From NCBI RefSeq assembly GCF_000308575.1, contig NZ_BAFZ01000156.1:1-42884 (forward strand): DNA of 42,884 bases, read 5' to 3'. Below, piece by piece: positions 33,416 to 41,071 of this stretch; positions within the stretch are counted from its first letter, which is position 1; every line of letters begins with the position of its first letter. A model generated the notes under the pieces. The model was given only the letters and a program-made list of their open reading frames with translations. It did not search any database and had not been told where the DNA came from. Position numbers and translations under genes: made by a program. The DNA is from Nocardia exalbida NBRC 100660 (GTDB taxonomy: Bacteria > Actinomycetota > Actinomycetes > Mycobacteriales > Mycobacteriaceae).

Positions 33416-33440
33416 GTTTGTTTGTGGCCGCGGGTGGTAT
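33416..33440 (+). promoter_or_regulatory. Candidate stress-sigma promoter upstream of a small ORF
   Basis: GTTT (33416-33419), 15-nt spacer, TGGTAT (33435-33440): one mismatch from GTTT-N15-GGGTAT. It lies in the non-coding stretch 33358-33599 after cydB, 160 bp before the small ORF at 33600. Confidence 0.35.
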
Positions 33441-33599
33441 CCGCTGCACGTATCGGTTCGACAGCGCGGTCGTGCCGGTACGCTATCGGGGCATCCCCGC
33501 TGCTCGACGACCGGCCGGTTCGACGTTGTCACGAATACTTCGCGCCGCACGAGACGAGATGCCCTCTTGCAGAGGATGAACGGCGCGAAGGATTGCATC

Positions 33600-33743
33600 G
33601 TGATCGAGGACATGAACATGCCCATCACCGACGACGACGACCGAGACCGGATCATCTGGCCCGAGTCCAGCGCTTCGAACGCGTGGTGGGCGGATGTCAT
33701 GGGCCACCGATTCCCCCGAACCCAGACCGCGACCTCGAGTTGA
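33600..33743 (+). CDS. Small acidic ORF of unknown function
   Basis: 47 residues from GTG 33600, which has a GAAGGA site 7 nt upstream; an in-frame ATG at 33576 gives 55 residues. The peptide contains an acidic run (PITDDDDRDRIIWPE), paired tryptophans (SNAWWADVMGH) and a basic end (RFPRTQTATSS). No family recognised. It stands alone in 540 bp without other genes, downstream of cydB and behind a candidate stress promoter. Coding status is uncertain because the frame is short; ribosome site and position are the only support. The rest of the gap (33744-33897) shows nothing. Confidence 0.35.
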   Translation: MIEDMNMPITDDDDRDRIIWPESSASNAWWADVMGHRFPRTQTATSS

Positions 33744-33897
33744 CCTCGCCCCGGCCCGCTCCGATCGCAGCTGCGCCGCTCAGCCGCGACTCCGGCGTCG
33801 CCTCGGTGCGGGGCCGGTGTGCGCCGCGTCGCGGCGGTAGCCCTGGTCGTCGGACCGTCGTCGCCGCGGCGTGGATAACCGTCGGCGCCGAGGGTGG

Positions 33898-34644
33898 TCA
33901 CATGAACCGCCCACCGGTCACCTCGAGCACGGTCCCGGTCATATACGACGACAGATCCGAAGCCAGGAACAGTGCGACGGAGGCGATCTCGCTCACCTCG
34001 CCCGCCCGCCCGAGCGGAATCTCGGCCATCTTCTGATCCCACACCTTCTGCGGCATCGCCTCGGTCATCGCGGTGCGGATCAAGCCGGGCTGGATCGCGT
34101 TGACGCGCACGCCCAGGTGCGCGAGTTCCTTGGCGGCGGCCTTGGACAGGCCGACGATGCCCGCCTTGGCGGCGGAGTAGTTGGTCTGGCCCGCCAGCCC
34201 GATCTTGCCCGACAGCGACGACATGTTGACGATGGCTCCGCTGCCACGCTCTCGCATGATCGCGCCGGCCAGCCGGGTGCCGTTCCAGGTGCCCTTGAGG
34301 TGCACCGAGATCACCTCGTCGAACTGGTCCTCGGTCATCTTGCGCATAGTGGCGTCGCGGGTGATCCCGGCATTGTTGACCATCACGTCGACCGGGGAGA
34401 ACGACTCCGCGGCCGCGTCGAGCAGGGCCTGCACCTCCTCGGCGACGGTGACATCGCAACGTACGCCGCGTGCGACGGCCGCGCCGCCGAGACGTTCGGC
34501 CGCCTGCCCGGCGGCGGTCCCGTCGATGTCACCGACGACGACGCGGGCGCCCTCGGCGACGAATCGCTCGGCGATCGCGTAACCGATTCCCTGTGCGGCG
34601 CCGGTGATCACGGCGGTCTTGTCTCGTAGCAGTGGGCCGGTCAT
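33898..34644 (-). CDS. FabG-like SDR (3-oxoacyl-ACP reductase type)
   Basis: 248 residues from ATG 34644 with AGGAAAAG upstream. SDR elements are TGAAQGIG (cofactor loop), NNAG, the catalytic Ser in VNMSSLSG, and YSAAK. The overall sequence (AITRDATMRKMTEDQFDEV, GKIGLAGQTNYSAAKAG, PGLIRTAMTEAM) is that of FabG-type reductases. It should reduce a 3-oxoacyl thioester or ketone with NADPH. Orphan FabG copies like this one usually serve beta-oxidation, secondary metabolism or xenobiotic ketones rather than housekeeping fatty-acid synthesis. No partner gene lies next to it. Confidence 0.92.
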   Translation of the reverse strand: MTGPLLRDKTAVITGAAQGIGYAIAERFVAEGARVVVGDIDGTAAGQAAERLGGAAVARGVRCDVTVAEEVQALLDAAAESFSPVDVMVNNAGITRDATMRKMTEDQFDEVISVHLKGTWNGTRLAGAIMRERGSGAIVNMSSLSGKIGLAGQTNYSAAKAGIVGLSKAAAKELAHLGVRVNAIQPGLIRTAMTEAMPQKVWDQKMAEIPLGRAGEVSEIASVALFLASDLSSYMTGTVLEVTGGRFM

Positions 34645-35062
34645 GACTTTTCCTCACGGTGGTCGGTCTCGGGGACATCGCCGATGTGCGCCGGATGCGC
34701 CGGGCGCGTCCGATTATCGGCTTATCGACCATGATCGACGCCCGCCGCGGCGTCGGCGGGGTCGGTCGCCGACACGATGCACCCTGCCCAGGTCGGCTCG
34801 GCCCGGCCGGGGGCAGGGCGGAGACGGGGTCGAATCCGGCGGGGGTGGATGCAGGGTTGCCGGTACGACCGAGGCGTCGGCTGCTCGAGTCCGGTGAGCA
34901 CCTCGCTGAGGGATCCCGCCTCGAAAGCGGGGACGACCTCACCCATCACCTTCGTGGTCGCTGCCGCCGTGCAGCGCCCCGCCCTTGCCGCGGCGCCAGC
35001 GCGACGACCATCACCCGTGCATATTCGAAGCAACGGTTGTGGCCACCAGGGGAGCAGGCGTA
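34645..35062. other. 418-bp gene-free stretch with a weak hairpin
   Basis: No convincing gene on either strand. Open frames here have skewed codon use and no ribosome sites. The one structure seen is ccctgccc (34782-34789) with gggcaggg (34811-34818), an 8-bp stem with a long G/C-rich loop, possibly a terminator. Confidence 0.5.
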
Positions 35063-35317
35063 CTACGTGCCGGAGTTTTCGGGCTCCGGTGAACGGTGCA
35101 GGTTGCGCAGTTCGTCGATGATCTCGATCGCCGTCAGGGGAGATGTCGCGGCGCCGTGGCGGATCCGGGCGGCGAGGCCTGCCGGGCAGCCGGGGCCCGG
35201 CCTGGACGTGGTGGCGCATGCCGTGCAGCCCTCCACGGCACCGGCCAGATGGGCTTCGACATTGCGCGCGTCGAGCGCGGCGATCAAATCGAGCCCGCTC
35301 AAGAAGTTGATCGGCAT
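35063..35317 (-). CDS. Small Cys-containing hypothetical protein
   Basis: 84 residues from ATG 35317 with AAGAGGAA about 10 nt upstream. The sequence MPINFLSGLDLIAALDARNV continues into VEAHLAGAVEGCTACATTSR and PGPGCPAGLAARIRHGAATS, then a helix LTAIEIIDELRNLHRS. The His-x7-Cys-x2-Cys spacing with the following Cys resembles a small zinc-binding motif like that of anti-sigma factors, but the His-Cys distance is longer than usual. No family recognised. It has an unusually long upstream region with two tandem dyads (35461-35496) and AT-rich sequence (35540-35600), as if tightly regulated. Coding call rests on composition and ribosome site. Confidence 0.5.
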   Translation of the reverse strand: MPINFLSGLDLIAALDARNVEAHLAGAVEGCTACATTSRPGPGCPAGLAARIRHGAATSPLTAIEIIDELRNLHRSPEPENSGT

Positions 35318-35636
35318 GTCGATGAGTTCCTCTTGCTGAATGTCCGATCGGGCGTGCGAGTCGCACGTGTTCTGTTCCGGCCGTCTTCATGCCGCACAGC
35401 CCGACTCGATCGAGGCGGGACGGGCTGCAGCGGTGTCCGGCGGGTGAATCCATTGCGCGGCCGACGGCATTGTCGGCCTGCCGACGTCGTTGTCGGGGCG
35501 GATGTCCGGTGACAGCGTTGTCGTTCGGACGAGGAGCAGCGCGCGTATGTATAGGCTCCGCATCGGTAATGTAACAGATGGATATACCTATTGGGAACCC
35601 TCCAGCAAACTATGCCTCGGCGGCGTAAAGGCACGG
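35318..35636. promoter_or_regulatory. 319-bp regulatory-looking gap with tandem CCGAC-N6-GTCGG dyads
   Basis: No gene. Two dyads ccgacggcattgtcgg (35461-35476) and ccgacgtcgttgtcgg (35481-35496), centres 20 bp apart, lie between an AT-rich patch (about 35540-35600, minus-strand TATACAT near 35544-35551) and the small ORF starting at 35317. A third half-like site GACA-N4-TGTC lies at 35511-35522. Confidence 0.5.
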
Positions 35637-36863
35637 CTAGGCGAGGTGATGCGTGGGCGTGACGGTGCGGATCCGAAGCAGGATGTCGAACCAGTCGCCC
35701 ACTCCGGCGCCGGCGATGTGATGGTCCGCGTCGCGGTCGCGGTGGTAGGTGCCGATGATCAGGCGCAATCGGGTCGGTCGGTGTAGCCATCGCCGTACCG
35801 GGCCGGGCGGCGCTGTGCGCAGGTCCAGTAGATAACCGGCGTGGCCGGGATGGTCCAGCGCGCTGTCGGCGAACTCGGGCGACGGAGCCGGAACCGTCAG
35901 ATCCGCGCGCAACTCGCCGGTGTGAAACGCGATCGCCAGGGACAGATAGCCGGTGCCGAAGCGCTTGCGCAACAGGAATCCGGTGGTCGGGAACTCCTGG
36001 GACATCGCCGCGATCGTCAGCCGGGGGGCGACCGCGGTGTTCGAGATCCCCTCCCAGTACGCGATCCGCTGTCCGGTGCGCTCGTGCCAGGCGGCGATTC
36101 GGTCGGCGGCGTCCGCGGCCTCGGCGGCGAAGTCGCGGCGCCCGGACGCGGTGCTGAATTGGTGGTATCGCACGATGAGCCGCGCCGCGTCGAGCGCCGC
36201 GGGTCCGCCTGCGGCCCCTGGTAGCGATTCGACCAGCGCCAACGCGTCCCTGGCGTGGTCGACGAACGGTCGGCCGGGATGGGTGCCTCCGGCCCGCTGG
36301 AGATGCTCGCCCACTCGGTGCGCGGAGACTATCGGGTCGTAATGCGCTCGCAGGTCGTCGAGCCGGTCCGGCGCCACGGTGGCGACGAAGTCGCGGACCT
36401 GCGCGTAGTGCGCAGGCTTGGCCGCTTCGGGCGTCAATCCGAACAGCCGCACGGGATCGTCCGGATGCGCGCGGTTGAACTCGCGTAACCACCGCAGTAC
36501 GGCGAGGGTCTCGGTATTTCGCCAGGGAACCCACGCGTCGCCGAGTAGTTCCCGGGGATCGCCATGGCCGGTGCGGGTGTAGTCGTCGAGAGCTGCGACC
36601 ACCGTCTCGTCGTCCAGCAGAGCCAGCGCCCGGAAGCCCTTCCGCTCCACCAGCGTCCGCAGGACCCGGTGTGCGGTGACGGATACTTCGTGCCCGGCCC
36701 GGGTGGTCATGCCGATGCCGGCGACGACAACGTCTTCCATCAAGTCGGCGAGCGCGGGCAGGGCCCCGGGTGACCTGTCGTCATGCGGCACGTCGAACGG
36801 TTCCGCCGCGTCACGAAGCCACTCGGCGACCTCTGCGGTATCGGATTTTCGCTGCGTCATCAT
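35637..36863 (-). CDS. Erythromycin esterase-family homologue with lost catalytic residues
   Basis: 408 residues from ATG 36863 with GGGAG upstream. The family scaffold is clear: LRTLVERKGFRALALLDDET, the LGDAWVPWRNTETLAVLRWL segment with REFNRAHPDDPVRLFGL, and the later AWHERTGQRIAYWEG region. The catalytic box normally GExxHG reads G51-MTTRA (residues 51-56). The acidic residue normally following ALAL is Leu83. The WAHNxH-type motif reads WEGISN. So none of the His/Glu residues used by EreA/EreB for macrolactone cleavage is present. It is unlikely to hydrolyse erythromycin; a binding or different role is inferred. The perfect palindrome at 36925-36958 lies 62 bp upstream of the start and probably controls it. 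Confidence 0.85.
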   Translation of the reverse strand: MMTQRKSDTAEVAEWLRDAAEPFDVPHDDRSPGALPALADLMEDVVVAGIGMTTRAGHEVSVTAHRVLRTLVERKGFRALALLDDETVVAALDDYTRTGHGDPRELLGDAWVPWRNTETLAVLRWLREFNRAHPDDPVRLFGLTPEAAKPAHYAQVRDFVATVAPDRLDDLRAHYDPIVSAHRVGEHLQRAGGTHPGRPFVDHARDALALVESLPGAAGGPAALDAARLIVRYHQFSTASGRRDFAAEAADAADRIAAWHERTGQRIAYWEGISNTAVAPRLTIAAMSQEFPTTGFLLRKRFGTGYLSLAIAFHTGELRADLTVPAPSPEFADSALDHPGHAGYLLDLRTAPPGPVRRWLHRPTRLRLIIGTYHRDRDADHHIAGAGVGDWFDILLRIRTVTPTHHLA

Positions 36864-36924
36864 GCACTCCCGGCGGTTGAACAGCTGCCTGCGCCGCGGG
36901 ACGTGACCCGAAGCCCAAAGCGCC

Positions 36925-36958
36925 TTTGTCATCAAATCTAATTATGTTTGATGACAAA
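36925..36958. promoter_or_regulatory. Perfect 12+12 bp palindromic operator
   Basis: tttgtcatcaaa (36925-36936) and tttgatgacaaa (36947-36958) are exact reverse complements, 10 nt apart, in an AT-rich island within G+C-rich DNA. It sits 62 bp upstream of the erythromycin-esterase-like start. The rest of the gap to 37249 holds only the hairpin at 37179-37194. Confidence 0.75.
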
Positions 36959-37178
36959 TTAAATTGGCGGTCTGTCGATGTCAATCGCGGGGAGTCGATC
37001 GCTCGGACCGGCGGCGCTGGGGTTGAGGGTTGCCGAGCGGGTGCTGCCTCGGCGTCCGCGCTTCCTGCCGCCGGAGGCGCTGCCGCGTTGCCGAGCGGGC
37101 GGCGCGATGCGCGGGCACCGGTCGAAGGCCGGAAACGCGAAGGCACGGTGTCCGCACCTTGGTTCACCCGACGGACGT

Positions 37179-37194
37179 CCGGCCTTCGGGCCGG
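37179..37194 (-). terminator. Small TTCG/CGAA-loop hairpin after the IclR gene
   Basis: ccggcc-ttcg-ggccgg, 6-bp stem extendable to 8 with one G-T pair, 56 bp beyond the IclR stop on the minus strand. Confidence 0.5.
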
Positions 37195-37249
37195 GCGGGG
37201 TTCGACCGTCCTCGTGGCCTCCAGGCGCCGTCCGTCCGGGAAAAGTCGT

Positions 37250-38038
37250 TCAGGAGGTGGGCGTGCCCAACAGCCGGGCCCGCCGGGTGAGGGTGAGCCC
37301 GATTCCCTCGGCGGCAGCGCGGACCGCTGCCGCGTGGTTCTCCGGATGGAACCGGTGGGACGGCCCCGCCACGCTGATCGCGGCCACGACCTGGTCGGCC
37401 TCGCGGACCGGGGCGGCGACGCACACCAGGCCGGGAGCCGATTCCTCGAATTCGAAGGCCACGCCGTCGGCCGCGATCCGATCGAGCTGGTTGCGCAGCG
37501 TGCCGGGCAGGATCATCGTCCGCGGGGTGTGGCGCCGAAGCGGTCCTGTCAGTACCTGGTCGCGCAGCGCCGCGTCGGCGTTGGCCAGCAGGACCTTGCC
37601 GATGGCCGTGCAATGCGCCGGCATGCGGCCTCCGATCCGGGACGGGGCGCTGGCCTGACGACGCCCGCCGATCTTGGTCAGGTACACGACATCCGTACCG
37701 TCCAGAACGCCGAGATGCACGGTTTCGTGAATGCGAGCGTTCAACTCCTCCAGGAACGGAATCGTCACCTCGAGCAGACTGCGCTCCACCGACGCGCGCA
37801 TCCCGAGCTCGAACAGATGCCCGCCGAGCCGATACCCGGCCTCGGTGCGGTCCAGCAATCGCACCGCCACCATGTCCGACAGCACCCGGTGCAAGGTGCC
37901 CTTCGGCATCCGGGTCCGCCGCGCGAGTTCGGCCAGGCTCAACGCGGTGTCATCGATCGAGAACGCCTCGAGCACCGCCATGGTCTTGCCCAGAACGGTC
38001 GAGCCGTCTACCGCACGACCGGCAGCCGCAGATGACAC
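37250..38038 (-). CDS. IclR-family transcriptional regulator
   Basis: 262 residues from GTG 38038, which follows GGAGGT at 6-7 nt. N-terminal winged helix: STVLGKTMAVLEAFSIDDTA, LSLAELARRTRMPKGTLHRV (recognition helix ending in HRVLSDM). The C-terminal IclR effector domain is complete: IHETVHLGVLDGTDVVYLTK, GRMPAHCTAIGKVLLA, and AAISVAGPSHRF. These bind small acids in many aromatic-degradation regulators. It is divergent from the 2-hydroxypentadienoate/aldolase operon, with a dyad at 38081-38101 between them, so it likely controls that operon in response to a pathway intermediate. Confidence 0.93.
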   Translation of the reverse strand: MSSAAAGRAVDGSTVLGKTMAVLEAFSIDDTALSLAELARRTRMPKGTLHRVLSDMVAVRLLDRTEAGYRLGGHLFELGMRASVERSLLEVTIPFLEELNARIHETVHLGVLDGTDVVYLTKIGGRRQASAPSRIGGRMPAHCTAIGKVLLANADAALRDQVLTGPLRRHTPRTMILPGTLRNQLDRIAADGVAFEFEESAPGLVCVAAPVREADQVVAAISVAGPSHRFHPENHAAAVRAAAEGIGLTLTRRARLLGTPTS

Positions 38039-38080
38039 CGTCGACCTCCAACCCTTCGGCCGATTCACTCTACTCGGATG

Positions 38081-38101
38081 GCGTTCGGCTCAGTGGAACG
38101 C
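38081..38101. promoter_or_regulatory. Candidate IclR operator GCGTTC-N9-GAACGC
   Basis: gcgttc (38081-38086) and gaacgc (38096-38101) are perfect 6-bp arms with a 9-nt spacer, 42 bp upstream of the IclR start and 77 bp upstream of the hydratase start. GTTC/GAAC arms are frequent in IclR-type operators. Weak by itself. Confidence 0.4.
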
Positions 38102-38178
38102 ATCGCTGGCGGGCCGCTCCCGCCTGCGGCGACAGTGGGATCACCGTTCCATACTTCCTCACGAATTCCGGGATCCCG

Positions 38179-38997
38179 ATGCCAACACCTCCATGCCTTG
38201 ATCGACCTTCGGCGGACACCGCCACGATTGCCGCCGCCGACCTGCTCGGCGCGGCGGCCCGCTCCGGCACCCCGTGCGCGCCGGTGCGCGATCTGATCGG
38301 TTCCGACGATGTGGCCGCGGCATACGCGGTGCAGGAACTGCTGACCGCCGAGCGCGTCGCGGCGGGTGCCGAGATCGTCGGGCGCAAGATCGGCTTGACC
38401 TCACCGGCGGTGCAGCGCCAGCTCGGCGTCGATCAACCGGATTTCGGAGTGTTGTTCGACGATATGTACTACCCGCAGGACACACCGGTACCGCTGAGCC
38501 GCTTGCTGCAACCGAAGGCCGAAGCCGAGGTCGCGTTCGTGCTCGCCGCGGACTTGGTGGACGGCCCGCTCGATGACGAGCAGATTCGCGGCGCGGTCGG
38601 CTACGCCGTGGCCGCGCTCGAGATCGTCGACAGCCGCATCGCGGGCTGGGACATCACGTTCGGCGACACCGTCGCCGACAACGCCTCCAGTGGCCTGTTC
38701 GTCCTCGGCGCCGAACATCGCACGCTCGATTCCTTCGACCCGGTCTCGGCGCAGATGCGCATGTCGATCGACGGTGTCGAAGTGTCCACGGGAACCGGCG
38801 CCGCCTGCCTCGGCGATCCGCTGCACGCCTTGGCCTGGCTGGCGCGGACCACTCGCGAGTTCGGCCGTCCCCTGCGTGCCGGGCAGATCGTTCTCTCCGG
38901 AGCGCTCGGACCGATGGCCCCGATTCAGGGCCCCGCCACCGTCACCGCCGACATCACCGGACTCGGCGCGGTGACCGCGACCTTCATCAAGGAGTGA
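38179..38997 (+). CDS. mhpD: 2-hydroxypenta-2,4-dienoate hydratase family protein
   Basis: 272 residues from ATG 38179. It adds water to 2-hydroxypenta-2,4-dienoate to give 4-hydroxy-2-oxopentanoate, the next step after meta-cleavage hydrolysis. Family features are EIVGRKIGLTSPAVQRQLGV, DFGVLFDDMYYP, the metal-binding PKAEAEVAFVLA with the conserved Glu pair, and EIVDSRIAGWDITFGDTVAD. The GLFVLG and LSGALGPMAPIQGP stretches complete the FAA-hydrolase-like fold. The ribosome site is weak. Followed 4 bp later by the aldehyde dehydrogenase. An equivalent set in steroid degradation is hsaE; which pathway applies here is not decided. Confidence 0.9.
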   Translation: MPTPPCLDRPSADTATIAAADLLGAAARSGTPCAPVRDLIGSDDVAAAYAVQELLTAERVAAGAEIVGRKIGLTSPAVQRQLGVDQPDFGVLFDDMYYPQDTPVPLSRLLQPKAEAEVAFVLAADLVDGPLDDEQIRGAVGYAVAALEIVDSRIAGWDITFGDTVADNASSGLFVLGAEHRTLDSFDPVSAQMRMSIDGVEVSTGTGAACLGDPLHALAWLARTTREFGRPLRAGQIVLSGALGPMAPIQGPATVTADITGLGAVTATFIKE

Positions 38998-39001
38998 GAC
39001 C

Positions 39002-39985
39002 ATGAACGACAACCCCGCCAAGCTGAAAGTCGCGGTGATCGGGTCGGGCAATATCGGCACCGATCTGATGATCAAAGTGATCCGGCACTCGACGGTGCTG
39101 GAGATGGGCGCGATGGTCGGCATCGACCCCGAATCCGACGGCCTCGCCCGAGCGCGCAGGTTCGGCGTCCCGACCACCTCCGATGGCGTCCAGGGCCTGC
39201 TGGAGCTGCCGAACTTCGACGAGATCGACGTGGTCTTCGACGCGACCTCCGCCAAGGCCCACGCCGCGCACGCCGCGGTGCTCGAACCGCTCGGCAAACG
39301 CCTGATCGACCTGACCCCGGCGGCCCTCGGCCCGTTCGTCATACCGGCGGTGAACCTGGACGAACATCGGCACGCCCCCAACGTCAACATGGTCACCTGC
39401 GGTGGCCAGGCGACCATCCCGATCGTCGCCGCCGTCTCCCGCGTGACGCCGGTCGCCTACGCCGAGATCGTCGCGTCCATCGCGTCGAAGTCGGCGGGGC
39501 CGGGCACCCGCGCCAATATCGACGAGTTCACCGAGACCACCGCGCACGCGATCGAAGCGGTCGGCGGCGCCCGGCGCGGCAAGGCGATCATCATCCTCAA
39601 TCCGGCGGACCCGCCGCTGATCATGCGCGATACGGTGCTGTGCCTGATCACCGCGCACGACTCCGGCACGCACGAGGCGATTCGCGAGTCGGTGGAGCAG
39701 ATGGTCGCCCATGTGGCCACCTACGTGCCCGGTTACCGCCTCAAGCAGAAAGTTCAGATCACCGCCGTCCCGCAGGATCAACCGGTGCACACCCTGCTCG
39801 GCCCCGACGCGGCGGCCGCGCCCACCCATCAGGTGACGGTCTTCCTCGAAGTCGAAGGAGCCGCCCACTACCTCCCGGCCTACGCGGGCAACCTCGACAT
39901 CATGACCTCGGCGGCCGTGCGCTACGCCGAATCCATCGCCGACACGATCGCCGCCGCACCGGCAGGACAGGAAGCGCTCCGATGA
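39002..39985 (+). CDS. mhpF: Acylating acetaldehyde dehydrogenase
   Basis: 327 residues from ATG 39002, 4 bp after the hydratase stop. It converts acetaldehyde or propanal with CoA and NAD+ to acetyl- or propionyl-CoA. The NAD fold is VAVIGSGNIGTDLMIKVIRH; the catalytic cysteine is Cys133 in NMVTCGGQATIPI; VVFDATSAKAHAAHAAVLEP and GPGTRANIDEFTETTAHAIE are family segments. It normally forms a heterotetramer with the aldolase and receives the volatile aldehyde through an internal channel. ATGA overlap of 4 bp with the aldolase start supports stoichiometric co-translation. In steroid pathways it is named HsaG. Confidence 0.95.
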   Translation: MNDNPAKLKVAVIGSGNIGTDLMIKVIRHSTVLEMGAMVGIDPESDGLARARRFGVPTTSDGVQGLLELPNFDEIDVVFDATSAKAHAAHAAVLEPLGKRLIDLTPAALGPFVIPAVNLDEHRHAPNVNMVTCGGQATIPIVAAVSRVTPVAYAEIVASIASKSAGPGTRANIDEFTETTAHAIEAVGGARRGKAIIILNPADPPLIMRDTVLCLITAHDSGTHEAIRESVEQMVAHVATYVPGYRLKQKVQITAVPQDQPVHTLLGPDAAAAPTHQVTVFLEVEGAAHYLPAYAGNLDIMTSAAVRYAESIADTIAAAPAGQEALR

Positions 39986-40998
39986 CCACCCAGCTGTTCA
40001 TCCAAGACGTCACCCTTCGCGACGGCATGCACGCGGTGCGCCATCGCATCACTCCCGACGACGTCGGGCGGATCGTCGCCGCGCTCGACGCGGCGGGGGT
40101 CGACGGCATCGAAGTCGCCCATGGCGACGGCCTCGCCGGAGGCAGCTTGAATTACGGCCCGGGGAGCAACACCGACTGGGAGTGGATCGAAGCAGCTGCC
40201 GCCAATCTCACCCACGCCAGGCTGACCACGCTGCTGTTGCCCGGTATCGGCACCATCGAAGAACTGAAGCACGCCTACCGGCTCGGCGTCCGGTCGGTGC
40301 GCGTGGCCACCCATTGCACCGAAGCCGATGTGTCCGCCCAGCACATCGCCACCGCACGGGAACTCGGCATGGACGTCTCCGGATTCCTGATGATGTCGCA
40401 CATGGCCGAACCGGCTCGCCTCGCCGAACAAGCGAAATTGATGGAATCCTATGGGGCGCATTGTGTCTACGTCACCGATTCGGGCGGCCGGTTGACCATG
40501 AACGGCGTCCGCGACCGGGTCAGCGCCTACCGTCAGGCACTCGATCCGGGCACCGAGATCGGTATCCACGCGCACGAGAACCTCTCGCTGTCGGTGGCCA
40601 ATTCCGTGGTGGCGGTCGAAGAAGGCGTCACCCGGGTCGACGCCTCGCTCGCCGGCCACGGCGCGGGAGCGGGCAACTGCCCGATCGAACCTTTCGTCGC
40701 TGTCGCCGATCTGCACGGCTGGAAGCACAACTGCGATCTGTTCGCTCTGCAAGACGCCGCCGACGACTTGGTGCGGCCGCTGCAGGATCGCCCGGTGCGC
40801 GTGGACCGCGAAACCCTCACGCTCGGCTACGCCGGGGTCTACTCGTCCTTCTTGCGGCATGCCGAAACCGCGTCGCGGCGCTACGGCATCGACGTGCGCA
40901 CCATCCTGCTCGAGGTGGGACGCCGCGGGCTGGTCGGCGGGCAAGAGGACCTCATCGTCGACATCGCGCTCGACCTGTCGGCCGGCGCCGGCGGGTAA
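39982..40998 (+). CDS. dmpG: 4-hydroxy-2-oxovalerate aldolase
   Basis: 338 residues from ATG 39982, overlapping the dehydrogenase stop (ATGA). It cleaves 4-hydroxy-2-oxoacids to pyruvate and an aldehyde. DRE-TIM barrel start DVTLRDGMHAVRH places Arg13, metal-binding Asp14 and the base His17; the metal-binding HxH is in EIGIHAHENLSLSVANS; VDASLAGHGAGAGNCPIE is the usual C-terminal part of the barrel. The helical tail (DDLVRPLQDRPVRVDRETLT to LGYAGVYSSFLRHAETASRR) contacts the dehydrogenase partner. The preceding 38179-39985 genes complete the pathway. No extradiol dioxygenase or hydrolase gene is in the window, so the upstream enzymes must lie elsewhere. Confidence 0.95.
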   Translation: MTTQLFIQDVTLRDGMHAVRHRITPDDVGRIVAALDAAGVDGIEVAHGDGLAGGSLNYGPGSNTDWEWIEAAAANLTHARLTTLLLPGIGTIEELKHAYRLGVRSVRVATHCTEADVSAQHIATARELGMDVSGFLMMSHMAEPARLAEQAKLMESYGAHCVYVTDSGGRLTMNGVRDRVSAYRQALDPGTEIGIHAHENLSLSVANSVVAVEEGVTRVDASLAGHGAGAGNCPIEPFVAVADLHGWKHNCDLFALQDAADDLVRPLQDRPVRVDRETLTLGYAGVYSSFLRHAETASRRYGIDVRTILLEVGRRGLVGGQEDLIVDIALDLSAGAGG

Positions 40999-41071
40999 TC
41001 GCCCGGATATCGCCGGGGCGGTGCGGGAGCCTCTCCGGCGCTTCCTTTGCGCGCGTGCGAGACTCGCTTCG

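Noticed and set aside
34722..35453. A minus-strand frame of 243 residues across the gap after the FabG-like gene
   Set aside because: Arg/Pro-rich, no motif, overlaps the better-supported 84-residue ORF in another frame.
35460..35496. The two 17-nt near-repeats as a possible CRISPR or tandem repeat array
   Set aside because: Only two units, each better explained as a dyad; no spacer-repeat pattern.
36926..38035. A 369-residue plus-strand frame over the IclR gene
   Set aside because: It is antisense to a complete IclR protein, has no ribosome site and would begin inside the 36925-36958 palindrome.
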